Assembly (NCBI GenBank): GCA_965237775.1
Contig: OZ250155.1
Coordinates: forward strand, 3,534,001-3,598,000
Direction of reading: 5' to 3'
Length of the DNA stretch: 64,000 bases
DNA from: CATOSP01 sp965237775
GTDB lineage: Bacteria; Chloroflexota; Dehalococcoidia; Lucifugimonadales; UBA3495
The notes below the pieces were generated by a model. It was not told the origin of the DNA, made no database searches, and saw only the letters and a list, made by a program, of their open reading frames with translations. Each line of letters starts with the position of its first letter. Position 1 is the first letter of the stretch. The position numbers were made by a program, and so were the translations under genes. This document shows positions 24,873 through 32,978 of this stretch, one piece after another.

Positions 24873-26450
24873 ATGGTACAAACGCTCTCTGTCGAATCTC
24901 TAGACTCTCTTTTGGCGGGTGATTCGCAATTTGCCCTGATCGACGTCCGGGAGGCTGGCGAGTACAACAGTTCCCACATCCCCAGCTCCAGTTCCATCCC
25001 CCGGCGCGCGCTGGAAGCAACCATGGGGCAAGCGGCGCCACACAGGGACACCCATGTGGTGGTCTGTGATGACGATGGCCGGCGCGCCCAGCTTGCAGGC
25101 GCGTCTCTGGAGGCCCTGGGATACCGGCATGTCTCGGTCCTGGAAGCGGGCATCAACTGCTGGGCCTCCCGAGACTACCCCACGGAATGGGGCAGCAACG
25201 TACCAAGTAAGGAATTCGGCGAGAAGATGGAAGTGGTGAACCACGTGCCGGAGATCGACGCCGAGGACCTGCACCAACGCATGGAACGCGGCGATAAGAT
25301 GGTCATCCTGGACACCAGGACGCCTGAAGAGTACCAGCGCTTCTGCATTCCTGGCGGACGAAGCGTCCCCGGCGGAGAGCTGGCCTTCAGGATCACCGAC
25401 ATTAAGAAGGACCTGGACCCTGATACGACAGTCATCATCAACTGCGCCGGCAGGACCAGAAGCATCATCGGCACCCGAGTGCTCCAACGCATGGGGCTGA
25501 CGAACATATTCGGTCTGAAAAACGGCACCTCCGGCTGGGTATTGGCGGGTTACGAGCTTGAGTCCGGCGGCGACCGCCTCGATCTGCCCCGTCCATCGCC
25601 GGAAGGACTCGCCGCCGCGGAAGCCTACGCTGACACACTGGCCCAAGAGGACGGAGTCCGGTACCTGGACCCCGCGGCCTTGCAGGACGTGATGGCCCGG
25701 CGCGACCGCGAGAGCGTCTACCTCATCGACGTCCGGACCGAGCAAGAGTACCGGGAAGGTCATATCCCCGGCTTCCGCTGGTTCCCCGGTGGACAGGCAG
25801 TCCAACGGTCCGACGATGTCGCCGTCGTCAAGAACACCGCCATAGTGTTCGCCTGCGACGGCAAGGTCAGGTCAACCGTAGCCGCGTCCTGGTACCGCCA
25901 GCTAGGCGTGCAAGAAGTCTATGCCGTGGCGGGAGGGACGACAGCCTGGGCGGCGGCGGGACATTCCCTGGGAAAGGAGACCATCGAGGAAGAGCCTCTG
26001 GGCCTAGCCGAAGCGCGACGCAGGGTCCCGTTGGTTTCGGCGCGGGAACTTGACGGTTCGCCCCCACCGGTTACCATATTCGTCGACACCAGCCAGGATT
26101 TCTCCAGGGGTCACGTCAGCGGAGCCCACTGGGTACCCAGGGGCTGGCTCGAAATCCAGATAAGCGGATTCGCCCCGGACAAGACCACGAACATAGCCGT
26201 GACCGCCAACGATACGGCCAACGCCGTGCTGGCGGCCGCGACTTTGCAAAGCCAGGGTTACCAAAACGTCTCGGCCCTGGACGGCGGCATAGTTGCCTGG
26301 AGACGGGCTGGACTGGCGGTAGAGACCGGGCTATCCGGTGTCATGGGCTCCCCCAACGACCTGGTGGCGTCGGGGCCGGACCGCAATTATGCCGACATGA
26401 TGAACTATCTCAGGTGGGAAACCGCACTGGGAGAGAAGTACGAAAGCTAG
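24873..26450 (+). CDS. Four-domain rhodanese-like sulfurtransferase
   Basis: A 525-residue protein built of four tandem rhodanese domains (about 5-108, 125-235, 262-372, 385-485). Domain 1 has loop CDDDGRR with Cys65, domain 2 CAGRTRS with Cys191 and domain 3 CDGKVRS with Cys328. In domain 4 the loop reads ANDTANA, so it lacks a catalytic Cys and is likely structural or regulatory. Each domain opens with the LIDVR/ILDTRT-type CH2A motif and has an HIPG-like turn. Three active loops could relay sulfane sulfur or act as thiosulfate or persulfide sulfurtransferases. It is cytoplasmic, without signal peptide. It is 68 bp after an MFS gene and 40 bp before a sulfite oxidase gene, in one apparent operon. 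Confidence 0.9.
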   Translation: MVQTLSVESLDSLLAGDSQFALIDVREAGEYNSSHIPSSSSIPRRALEATMGQAAPHRDTHVVVCDDDGRRAQLAGASLEALGYRHVSVLEAGINCWASRDYPTEWGSNVPSKEFGEKMEVVNHVPEIDAEDLHQRMERGDKMVILDTRTPEEYQRFCIPGGRSVPGGELAFRITDIKKDLDPDTTVIINCAGRTRSIIGTRVLQRMGLTNIFGLKNGTSGWVLAGYELESGGDRLDLPRPSPEGLAAAEAYADTLAQEDGVRYLDPAALQDVMARRDRESVYLIDVRTEQEYREGHIPGFRWFPGGQAVQRSDDVAVVKNTAIVFACDGKVRSTVAASWYRQLGVQEVYAVAGGTTAWAAAGHSLGKETIEEEPLGLAEARRRVPLVSARELDGSPPPVTIFVDTSQDFSRGHVSGAHWVPRGWLEIQISGFAPDKTTNIAVTANDTANAVLAAATLQSQGYQNVSALDGGIVAWRRAGLAVETGLSGVMGSPNDLVASGPDRNYADMMNYLRWETALGEKYES

Positions 26451-26490
26451 TGTCCTACGATACTAAGAGGCCGCTTAGGAGGATTCGATA

Positions 26491-27684
26491 ATGGCTACCA
26501 GGCAGGACGAGGGGGCAGTCCCCGACTTCCTACAGATGGCTGGCCCCGGAGGGCCGCAGTCAACCAACCCCCACTCGCTCGGGCAATGGTACGGATGGCC
26601 CAGTTCAAAGGTGAACCCGGTAAATCTGCTGGATGACGAAGGCCGGGTCCAACGGGTGCGCACTCCCGTAATGGACCTGGAAGGCCTGATTACCCCCACC
26701 GAACTGCATTACGTGGTGCAGCACTTCGCCATCCCGGAAGTGGTCTCAACCGACAAGTGGTCGCTGAAAGTAGAGGGGGAAGTAAAGAACCCTCTGACTA
26801 TAGATTACGACCGGCTGCGGCAATTCCCGGGCCGCACCGTCCGCACAATCATGGAATGCTCGGGCAGCGACGCCACTTACTTTGAGTATTTTAAGGGTGA
26901 GGGAGCCAGGCCTTCCCGCAATCAGGAACGGATGATCCTCAGCGCCAGCGAGTGGACCGGCGTTCCCCTGGCGGCGGTCTTGAACGAGGCTGGGCTAACC
27001 GGCCGCGCCACGCATGTCCGGGCCGAGGGTTGGGACAAGGGCGTCCCCGCCTCGGCTGCCGAGGGCACTCAGCCCTTCTTTTACGACAAAGGGCTGCCCG
27101 TTGAAAAAGCCCTGCACCCGGACACTCTGCTGGCCGTGGCCCAGAACGGACAAATGCTGGAGCACCTCCACGGGGCCCCGGTGCGTTTGCTGGTGCCCGG
27201 TTGGTCTGGAAACTGGTCGGTGAAGTGGCTATGGAAGCTGGAAGTTTTGGACCACGAGCCTGATTGCTGGTACCACTACAACTTCTACTATTACGGCGAT
27301 TCACCCGACGACCCAAACAAGGAACTCATCACCACCATCGGCGTCAAGTCCATGGTCACCGAGCCCAACGACGACACCGACACCCTGTCCAGGGGGACCC
27401 ACGTGGTCCGCGGTTACGCCTGGAGCGGCGGCGGGACCATTACCCAGGTGGAAGTCTCGGTGGACGGGGGCGGCACCTGGCAGTCCGCGCGCCTGGAAGA
27501 GCCCATCGACCGTTGGATGTGGGTCCGCTGGTCCTACCTTTGGGACACTGACAAGCCCGGCCAATACAAGGTAATGTCACGCGCAACCGATGCGGCAGGC
27601 AGAGTCCAGTCCCAAGAGCCGCGCTATAATAATATGCGCAAGAATTTCAGCGCCGTCGTCGGCTATGACATCACGATTGAATAG
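26491..27684 (+). CDS. Sulfite oxidase-like molybdopterin-dependent enzyme, first copy
   Basis: A 397-residue protein with the sulfite oxidase fold. The Mo-cofactor domain carries the molybdenum ligand Cys123 in TIMECSGSD and the substrate-pocket segment HLHGAPVRLLVPGWSGNWSVKWLWKLEVLD. The C-terminal dimerisation Ig-like domain contains VVRGYAWSGGGTITQVEVSVDGGGTWQSARLE and RWSYLW, the usual ending. No Tat or Sec signal is visible, so it should be cytoplasmic or be exported with a partner. It probably oxidises sulfite to sulfate, though sulfite-oxidase homologues also act on other oxyanions. A GGAGG lies 8 nt before the ATG. Confidence 0.9.
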   Translation: MATRQDEGAVPDFLQMAGPGGPQSTNPHSLGQWYGWPSSKVNPVNLLDDEGRVQRVRTPVMDLEGLITPTELHYVVQHFAIPEVVSTDKWSLKVEGEVKNPLTIDYDRLRQFPGRTVRTIMECSGSDATYFEYFKGEGARPSRNQERMILSASEWTGVPLAAVLNEAGLTGRATHVRAEGWDKGVPASAAEGTQPFFYDKGLPVEKALHPDTLLAVAQNGQMLEHLHGAPVRLLVPGWSGNWSVKWLWKLEVLDHEPDCWYHYNFYYYGDSPDDPNKELITTIGVKSMVTEPNDDTDTLSRGTHVVRGYAWSGGGTITQVEVSVDGGGTWQSARLEEPIDRWMWVRWSYLWDTDKPGQYKVMSRATDAAGRVQSQEPRYNNMRKNFSAVVGYDITIE

Positions 27685-27723
27685 TCCTGTGAATAGTCCG
27701 GCTGAATAATCCGGGGAATAGTC
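27679..27723 (+). repeat. Four short direct repeats GAATAGTCC
   Basis: GAATAGTCC or a one-base variant begins at 27679, 27691, 27704 and 27716, that is with 12-, 13- and 12-nt steps. The first copy overlaps the stop codon of the first sulfite oxidase gene. An inverted CTATTC follows at about 27732. The array lies in the 80-bp gap before the cupin gene and could be an iterated regulator site or an RNA element. Confidence 0.6.
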
Positions 27724-27764
27724 TATTTCAACTATTCGCCGACAGTATCCAGAAAGGGGTCTAA

Positions 27765-28115
27765 ATGCCGATTATCGAGAACAGTGCGGTGCCCATGTCA
27801 TCGGTGGTAGACTACGCGCGCGAACGCACACTGGTCTCCAGCGAACAGGGCGCCGTATCCCTGACAATCAAAGAGATCGAGCTTCAACCCGGATGGGAAG
27901 GCCGCCTCCAGACCCACCCTACCGACATCGCCGTGATGGTTATGTCTGGGGCGGTTCAGATCATCCTAGACGATGAGTTGACCACGGTAAGGGCCGGGGT
28001 TACCTTGGTGGTCCCGCCAGGGGTACCCTACAAACTGGTGAACCGGCTCTGGATTCCAGTCCGGTTGATGGTAACCTACCCGGCAGCCGAACTAGAAACA
28101 AGCTACCTGGAATAG
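27765..28115 (+). CDS. Cupin domain-containing protein
   Basis: A 116-residue single-domain cupin. The beta-barrel pattern is IKEIELQPGWEGRLQTHPTDIAVMVMSGAVQIILDDELTTVRAGVTLVVPPGVPYKLVN. The first cupin motif normally has H-x-H; here only H53 of QTHPTD and some polar neighbours remain, and the second motif PPGVPYKLVN lacks the final His. Metal binding is therefore doubtful and a sensor or binding role is possible. It lies between the two sulfite oxidase genes on the same strand, 40 bp before the second. Confidence 0.8.
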   Translation: MPIIENSAVPMSSVVDYARERTLVSSEQGAVSLTIKEIELQPGWEGRLQTHPTDIAVMVMSGAVQIILDDELTTVRAGVTLVVPPGVPYKLVNRLWIPVRLMVTYPAAELETSYLE

Positions 28116-28155
28116 GACCGAGAATCTCCGCTTGGACCATTCATAGGAGGAGACT

Positions 28156-29262
28156 ATGACAATCGAAAAGACCCGCACCGAAGTTACACCGCAAATAATC
28201 CCGACCAACGCAGGTTACAGGACATTCGCCGCCCCGCCACAGGCGTTGCAGGAGAACATCGTTCCCAACGACCTGTTCTACATCCGCAACCACTGGCGCG
28301 AGGTCCCCAAGATCGACACGGACACCTACCGGTTGGTGGTCAACGGCCAGGTGGACCACCCGCTCAGCCTCAGCTATCAGGACCTCCTGGATATGCCGAA
28401 AAAGACATTCCAGGTCACTTTCGAGTGCTGCGGCAACAGCCCAGTGCCCGAATACTGGGGCAGGTCCACCCGCACGAGCTCCGTGATGGAACAGATCAAG
28501 GGTCACGGCATCATGGGAAACGCGGAATGGGCAGGCGTGTCCCTAGCGGACCTGCTGGCCCGGGCTGGCGTCAAAGACTCCGCAGTCGAAGTGATGTTCG
28601 AGGGCGCGGACCACGGTCCCGACGAGACCGTGGGAGACCCCCCGGAAGTCACTTACGAGCGGAGCCTGTCCGTGGCGAAGGCCACCCACCCCGATACCCT
28701 TCTAGCCTACGAGATGAACGGAGAGCAACTGCCCCCGCCTCACGGTTTCCCGGTCCGGCTGCTGGTGCCCGGCTGGTACGGCATGACCTCTATCAAATGG
28801 TTGGTCGGCATCCACGTGCTGGACCATGAATTCAAGGGCTTCTACATGACCGAGCGGTACATGACGGTGAACGGTCCCGAAGCCGACAACTACTATACCT
28901 ACCTGACCAAGATGAAGGTCAAGTCGATCATCACCAACCCCCTCCCCGGAGAGGTGGTCTCCAGCAAGGGTCACCAGTTGGCCGGGGCCGCATGGTCCGG
29001 CGAGGACGAGGTCACCGGGGTCGAGATCAGCACCGATGGAGGCGCAACCTGGGCTCCTGTAGACGTGCTTCACCCCCGCAGCGGTTATTCCTGGTACCGG
29101 TGGGAGCACCATTGGAATCCCCCTGGGCCGGGCAACTACACCATCATGAGCCGGGCCACCAACGACAACGGCGAGACCCAGCCGATCGAATTCCCCAACC
29201 AATGGGACGGGCGCGGCTATGGCAACAACATGGTCTTTCCCTTCGAGGTGGATGTACAGTAG
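28156..29262 (+). CDS. Sulfite oxidase-like molybdopterin-dependent enzyme, second copy
   Basis: A 368-residue sulfite-oxidase-family protein, diverged from the copy at 26491. YIRNHWREVPKIDTDTYRLVVNGQVDHPLSLSYQDLL leads to the molybdenum ligand Cys91 in TFECCGNS. LPPPHGFPVRLLVPGWYGMTSIKWLVGIHVLD is the pterin/substrate region. The C-terminal domain holds LAGAAWSGEDEVTGVEISTDGGATWAPVDV and YRWEHHW. No export signal is seen. The two paralogues may form a heterodimer or act on different substrates. GGAGGAG lies 5 nt before the ATG, and the gene is 40 bp downstream of the cupin. Confidence 0.9.
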   Translation: MTIEKTRTEVTPQIIPTNAGYRTFAAPPQALQENIVPNDLFYIRNHWREVPKIDTDTYRLVVNGQVDHPLSLSYQDLLDMPKKTFQVTFECCGNSPVPEYWGRSTRTSSVMEQIKGHGIMGNAEWAGVSLADLLARAGVKDSAVEVMFEGADHGPDETVGDPPEVTYERSLSVAKATHPDTLLAYEMNGEQLPPPHGFPVRLLVPGWYGMTSIKWLVGIHVLDHEFKGFYMTERYMTVNGPEADNYYTYLTKMKVKSIITNPLPGEVVSSKGHQLAGAAWSGEDEVTGVEISTDGGATWAPVDVLHPRSGYSWYRWEHHWNPPGPGNYTIMSRATNDNGETQPIEFPNQWDGRGYGNNMVFPFEVDVQ

Positions 29263-29291
29263 ACCGAATCTACCGGTGCGCGCGGTGAAAC

Positions 29292-29588
29292 ATGCAACCA
29301 GAGCCGTTAAAACGAGTTCCCTTCCCGCTCTCCTTCTTGGTTGCGGTGGTGGCTGTGGTCGCGCTTCTGATCTTCTTCGGAGCGTGGGCCGTGTCGGTGG
29401 ACGCGGAGTCGCGTGACCGGGCCATCGCCATAGCCCTTCCGGGCGGAGCCGTGAATTTCTCGGCCATCGCCGAGCAGAAGACCGAAGAAGCGCCATTCGA
29501 TCCCAACGCATACTTCGGTGGCGGGGATCAGGCGGCATCTGATACATGGTGGGGTAACGCGCTCCTGAAGGCCTGCCCCCTGCATTAG
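29292..29588 (+). CDS. Small single-span membrane protein in the sulfite oxidase operon
   Basis: A 98-residue protein. After 12 residues with two positive charges comes one strong membrane segment, SFLVAVVAVVALLIFFGAWAV. An extracytoplasmic tail of about 65 residues follows, with no Cys-x-x-Cys-His heme motif and only one Cys near the end. It follows the second sulfite oxidase by 29 bp and is probably co-transcribed. A membrane anchor or electron-transfer adaptor for the molybdoenzymes is possible but speculative. I recognise no family. Confidence 0.6.
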   Translation: MQPEPLKRVPFPLSFLVAVVAVVALLIFFGAWAVSVDAESRDRAIAIALPGGAVNFSAIAEQKTEEAPFDPNAYFGGGDQAASDTWWGNALLKACPLH

Positions 29589-29630
29589 CGCCTGCTGGCC
29601 CTGCCGCTTGAAGCCCGGAATCTAGAATTT

Positions 29631-29695
29631 GGGGCGGAACCCACCGCCCCTGGTTTGGAATGCCCGGCGTACGGCATCCGCCGTGACCGCCGGGC
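29631..29695 (+). terminator. Two consecutive stem-loops before the second MFS gene
   Basis: GGGGCGG/CCGCCCC (29631-29650, 6-nt loop) is followed by a longer hairpin, GCCCGGCG/CGCCGGGC with an inner ACGGC/GCCGT stem (29662-29695). They occupy the gap between the small membrane protein and the second MFS gene. A terminator-attenuator or a structured leader are both possible; no T tract follows. Confidence 0.45.
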
Positions 29696-29731
29696 TTGAA
29701 TTTGCGTTAAGGAGTCCCATAAGAGCAACTC

Positions 29732-31126
29732 TTGGCTGATTTAAACGAGACACGGTCCGGTATCATCCCCACACGGCTTCCCAGGGGCATCCACTACGCC
29801 TGGCTTATCGTCGCAGTGTTGGCGGCGGTCCAGATCATCGGCAGTTCCATCGGCATGGCCGCCGGGATCATGATTCCTCCTCTCACCGACTCCGGTGGCA
29901 AGTTTGGCTGGAGCATAGGCGTCATCGGTATTGCCATGTCCACCTACTACCTGGTGGGGGCCGTTTGCGCGCCTATTAGCGGCTGGCTGGGAGACCGGTT
30001 CGGCGCTCAGAAAATGATGGCCTTGGGTGGCGTCCTCTACCTGGTCAGCATGGTGCTGCTTGGATCGGTGACCGAGCTCTGGCAGTTCTTCATCGTCTTC
30101 GGAGTCCTGCTGGCTTCAACCCAGTCAATTTCAATGGTCCCGCTTATGGCGTCGGTCAGCGGGTGGTTTCGGCGGCGGCTGGGCCTGGGCACTGGAATCC
30201 TTTGGGCCGCCGGAGGAATAGGGACGGCAATCCTCGCCCCGCTGCTTGGTTACCTCTTGGAGAACGTCGGATGGAATATGACCTTCCAAGCGGTGGGGGT
30301 CGTTGGCGGTGGCATCATACTCGTGCTCACGCCCTTCCTGCGTAACCGTCCAGCGGATATCGGCCTCAGGCCATACGGCTCGTCCCCGCAGGACCCGCCT
30401 CCTGTGGAACGCAGCAGCGCAATGGAAATGCTGCGGGTGAAGGCGTTCAACCAGCATATGCGCCACACCAAGGCTTTTTGGAACCTGCCGGTGGTCCACG
30501 CGTTGGGATGCGCGGGTCACGGCGTCATCCTTCTGTTCTCCATCCCGATCGCCGTGGAGCAAGGGTTAACCTTGACCGCCGCCGCGGTCATCCTCACTTT
30601 GATCTCGCTTGTAAGCATCCTGAGCCGGTTCTGGACACCGGTACTGGCCGAGAACTACGGTCCCAGGAAGGTGATGGCAAGCTGCCTGTTCATACAGGGG
30701 GTGACGGTCTTCATCCTGTTCTGGGCCCAGGACCTTTGGGCCTTCTACCTGTTCGCTTCCTTGTTCGGACTTGGGTTTGGCGGTGAGTGGACCGGCTATC
30801 TGGTCATCAACCGGCAGTATTTCGGCAATGGGCCTATGGGCACCTGCTACGGCTGGCAGATGACCGGGGCGCTGATGGGCCACGCCATCACGACCGCCCT
30901 GGCCGGGGTTGTGATTCTGGTTACCGGCTCCTACGACGCCATCCTCGCTCTGTCCATCTTCTTCAGCCTCGGAGGAGTAGTGGTGATCATGACCTTGGAG
31001 CCCACAGACCGGATACTCATACCAGACTGGGAGCAATCGCTCCCACCCGAGGCCAGGACCACACCGCCGGCAGGCAGGCAACTCTCCGGCGACGCGGCCC
31101 CCGCAGCCGCAGCCGGGGACAGCTAG
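29732..31126 (+). CDS. MFS transporter, second paralogue
   Basis: A 464-residue twelve-span major facilitator closely related to the protein at 23467. IHYAWLIVAVLAAVQIIGSSIGMAAGIMIPPLTD opens it, GWLGDRFGAQK is the loop 2-3 motif, HMRHTKAFWNLPVVHALGCAGHG is the shared central segment, and LIPDWEQSLPPEARTTPP the shared C-terminus. A TTG at 29732 is the only suitable start; AAGGAG lies rather far upstream (17 nt). The stop is a TAG, and the cyclase-like gene continues in the very same frame right after it. Duplicate transporters around the sulfur cluster suggest related substrates, or uptake by one and export by the other. Confidence 0.87.
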   Translation: MADLNETRSGIIPTRLPRGIHYAWLIVAVLAAVQIIGSSIGMAAGIMIPPLTDSGGKFGWSIGVIGIAMSTYYLVGAVCAPISGWLGDRFGAQKMMALGGVLYLVSMVLLGSVTELWQFFIVFGVLLASTQSISMVPLMASVSGWFRRRLGLGTGILWAAGGIGTAILAPLLGYLLENVGWNMTFQAVGVVGGGIILVLTPFLRNRPADIGLRPYGSSPQDPPPVERSSAMEMLRVKAFNQHMRHTKAFWNLPVVHALGCAGHGVILLFSIPIAVEQGLTLTAAAVILTLISLVSILSRFWTPVLAENYGPRKVMASCLFIQGVTVFILFWAQDLWAFYLFASLFGLGFGGEWTGYLVINRQYFGNGPMGTCYGWQMTGALMGHAITTALAGVVILVTGSYDAILALSIFFSLGGVVVIMTLEPTDRILIPDWEQSLPPEARTTPPAGRQLSGDAAPAAAAGDS

Positions 31127-31132
31127 ACACGG

Positions 31133-31798
31133 CTAATCGACCTGACCCTAACTCTGGGTAGCGACCGCGTTAGCGCGGTCCCGGGTCTCATCGGCGTTTG
31201 CATGTCACCCCTTCAGACCCACGAAAGCCACGCCCGGTCCAATACCAAGCTGACCCTGGCAACCCATATAGGCACCCACGTGGACGCGCCGTACCACTTT
31301 CACCCGGACGGGACGACGGTTGAGGACATGTCCTTGGACCGGTACATGGGGCCTGCCACGCTGTTGGACCTGCGCCAACTTGCAAAGAGCCAGACGCCGA
31401 TCTCAATCGAGGACCTGCACCAGGCGGGCGGCGGTGCCGCCGATGTAGAAGGCAAGATCACCGTATTGTTCACCGGCTGGGCGCATTCCGAGTCCGGCGC
31501 TCCCCGATTCTACTCAGATGGTCCCTATCTAAGCACAGAGGGCGCGGCATACCTGGCCGACAACGGCGTCAATGCGGTGGCGGTGGACTTCCCCATAGAC
31601 AAGCACCCGCCAACGCCCCAGTCCACCATCAACGACTTCCCGGTGCACCGTCTATTGCTGGGACAGGGGATCCCACTTATTGAAAACCTGATCAACCTGG
31701 ACCAGTTGGTTGGGCTCAGTTTCGAACTCTGGGCCCTGCCGCTCAAGCTGTTGGGCGGTGACGGAGCAGCCACTCGCGCCGTCGCCCGAATCCTCTGA
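31133..31798 (+). CDS. Cyclase family protein (kynurenine formamidase-like), start codon unresolved
   Basis: The metal-binding signature THIGTHVDAPYHFHPDG is the H-x-G-T-H-x-D-x-P-x-H motif of the cyclase/formamidase family, followed by LLDLRQLAK, ILFTGW-like TVLFTGWAHS and VNAVAVDFPIDK. The family's N-terminal strand, LIDLTLTLGSDRVSAVPG, is encoded from 31133, upstream of the first ATG at 31202. Between the MFS stop (31124-31126) and 31202 there is no ATG, GTG or TTG in frame, so initiation must use ATC or CTG, or the protein begins truncated at 31202, or the TAG is read through. About 222 residues from 31133. Hydrolysis of a cyclic amide, ester or formamide is likely. Confidence 0.75.
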   Translation, partial: LIDLTLTLGSDRVSAVPGLIGVCMSPLQTHESHARSNTKLTLATHIGTHVDAPYHFHPDGTTVEDMSLDRYMGPATLLDLRQLAKSQTPISIEDLHQAGGGAADVEGKITVLFTGWAHSESGAPRFYSDGPYLSTEGAAYLADNGVNAVAVDFPIDKHPPTPQSTINDFPVHRLLLGQGIPLIENLINLDQLVGLSFELWALPLKLLGGDGAATRAVARIL

Positions 31799-31814
31799 AG
31801 TAGCACCGTCCCCG

Positions 31815-32462
31815 ATGGCACAGGACCACCCCGGACACACCCAGATCCTCCTGGCGACGGGAAATCCGGCCAAGCAGGAAACCTTGCGTTGGCTGCTGGA
31901 AGGTCTACCGTTGATTCCGATTTCTCCCGATGAAGCGGGAGTGTGGGCTGACCCGGAAGAGAGCCAGGACACCCACGAGGCGATCGCCCGGTCCAAGGCA
32001 ACCGAATGGTCGAAGTCTGGGTCCATGTTGGCTATCGCATCGGATGGAGGTCTGGCGGTGCCTTCTCTGGGTTTCGGCTGGGAGAGCCGGTACACCCACA
32101 GGTTCGCCGGCCCGGCAGCCGACGACAACGAACGTGTCCGCCGCCTGCTGGAGTTGATGCAACCGCATCGGGGAGCGCAGCGGGAAGCGTCCTGGATGGA
32201 GTCCCTGGCCATAGCGCACAAGGGGAGACCGCTGGTGTCCTGGGAACTGCGGGGCGCAACCGGCAGGGTCGCGGAGAGTCCCGGCCCGGAGTCTGCTATT
32301 CCAGGATTCTGGGTTTTTACACTCTGGCATTTCCCCCAGTTTGGAAAGTACTACAACGAGTTAACTCCCTCTGAGAGGGACGAGATGGACGACCACTGGA
32401 CCCGGCTCCGCCGACTTGTTCAGCGTTACTTCCGCTCCCACTTCGTTAACCCTGACCCCTGA
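31815..32462 (+). CDS. Non-canonical purine NTP pyrophosphatase-like protein (Ham1/RdgB family)
   Basis: A 215-residue protein with the ITPase fold. ILLATGNPAKQETLRWLLEG is the N-terminal nucleotide-binding motif (x-x-A-T-x-N-x-x-K) and LAIASDGGLAVPSLG the acidic catalytic segment that is usually S-D-D-S/G-G-L. The family removes ITP, XTP and dITP from the nucleotide pool. The rest diverges from RdgB, and the C-terminal HFPQFGKYYNELTPSERDEMDDHWTRLRRL keeps the E-x-x-x-x-S-HR-like region only loosely. Specificity may therefore differ. It follows the cyclase by 16 bp. Confidence 0.75.
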   Translation: MAQDHPGHTQILLATGNPAKQETLRWLLEGLPLIPISPDEAGVWADPEESQDTHEAIARSKATEWSKSGSMLAIASDGGLAVPSLGFGWESRYTHRFAGPAADDNERVRRLLELMQPHRGAQREASWMESLAIAHKGRPLVSWELRGATGRVAESPGPESAIPGFWVFTLWHFPQFGKYYNELTPSERDEMDDHWTRLRRLVQRYFRSHFVNPDP

Positions 32463-32647
32463 CAACAACCTCTCCCTTTCGCAAATTCGGGGTTATCCGG
32501 GTTTTATCCCTGTCCCCGGTTTGAACACGCTCCGCTGATCCTTAGCGGGGTCAATGGCCTTATAGCCCTTTTACTTTGAAGACCGCAGCGCATGGGCGGG
32601 CGCGTAACAGTTCAGACTTGATGTGTCCTTCCGACTCCAAGCTCGTC

Positions 32648-32668
32648 ATTCCGGGCTTGACCCGGAAT
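32648..32668. repeat. REP-like palindrome
   Basis: ATTCCGGG and CCCGGAAT form an 8-bp stem with loop CTTGA. A relative with ATTCCGGCG/CGCCGGAAT is at 60970. Elements of this type are scattered as noncoding repeats in many genomes. Confidence 0.6.
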
Positions 32669-32742
32669 CTAGAGTCCGCCCAGATACGGAGGACGCCCTA
32701 ACCCTCTCCCTCCGGGAGAGGGGATTATTCAAAGGTCTCCCT

Positions 32743-32778
32743 GCGCGGGAATGACGGATTGCGCGGGAATGACGGATT
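32743..32778. repeat. Tandem duplication of an 18-bp unit
   Basis: GCGCGGGAATGACGGATT occurs twice in direct succession. The GGGAATGACGG core resembles one arm of the REP-like palindromes nearby, so this may be a decayed repeat cluster. Confidence 0.65.
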
Positions 32779-32978
32779 GCAGGGGCGGGACATGATAAGA
32801 GGAATATCACAGAGATGACCGATGTGAGATTCAGCCAATCCGCCTCATCGAGTCTGAACAGTTAGGCGTGCGCGCTTCTTGTGGTGGGCCACGGAGCAGT
32901 ACTGTACAATGGTTTTCACCCGAACCTGAGATGTTCAGGGCCGTCCCTCGACCGGGAGCCCTGCCGATTGGAGACCCG

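Larger units (their letters stand above)
32463..32930. other. Intergenic region with repeat-type palindromes, no gene
   Basis: About 470 bp without a credible coding frame. It holds an ATTCCGGG/CCCGGAAT palindrome (32648-32668), a CCTCTCCC/GGGAGAGG hairpin (32703-32721), two tandem 18-bp units (32743-32778) and a possible -10 box TACAAT at 32905 for the MoxR gene. Confidence 0.6.
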
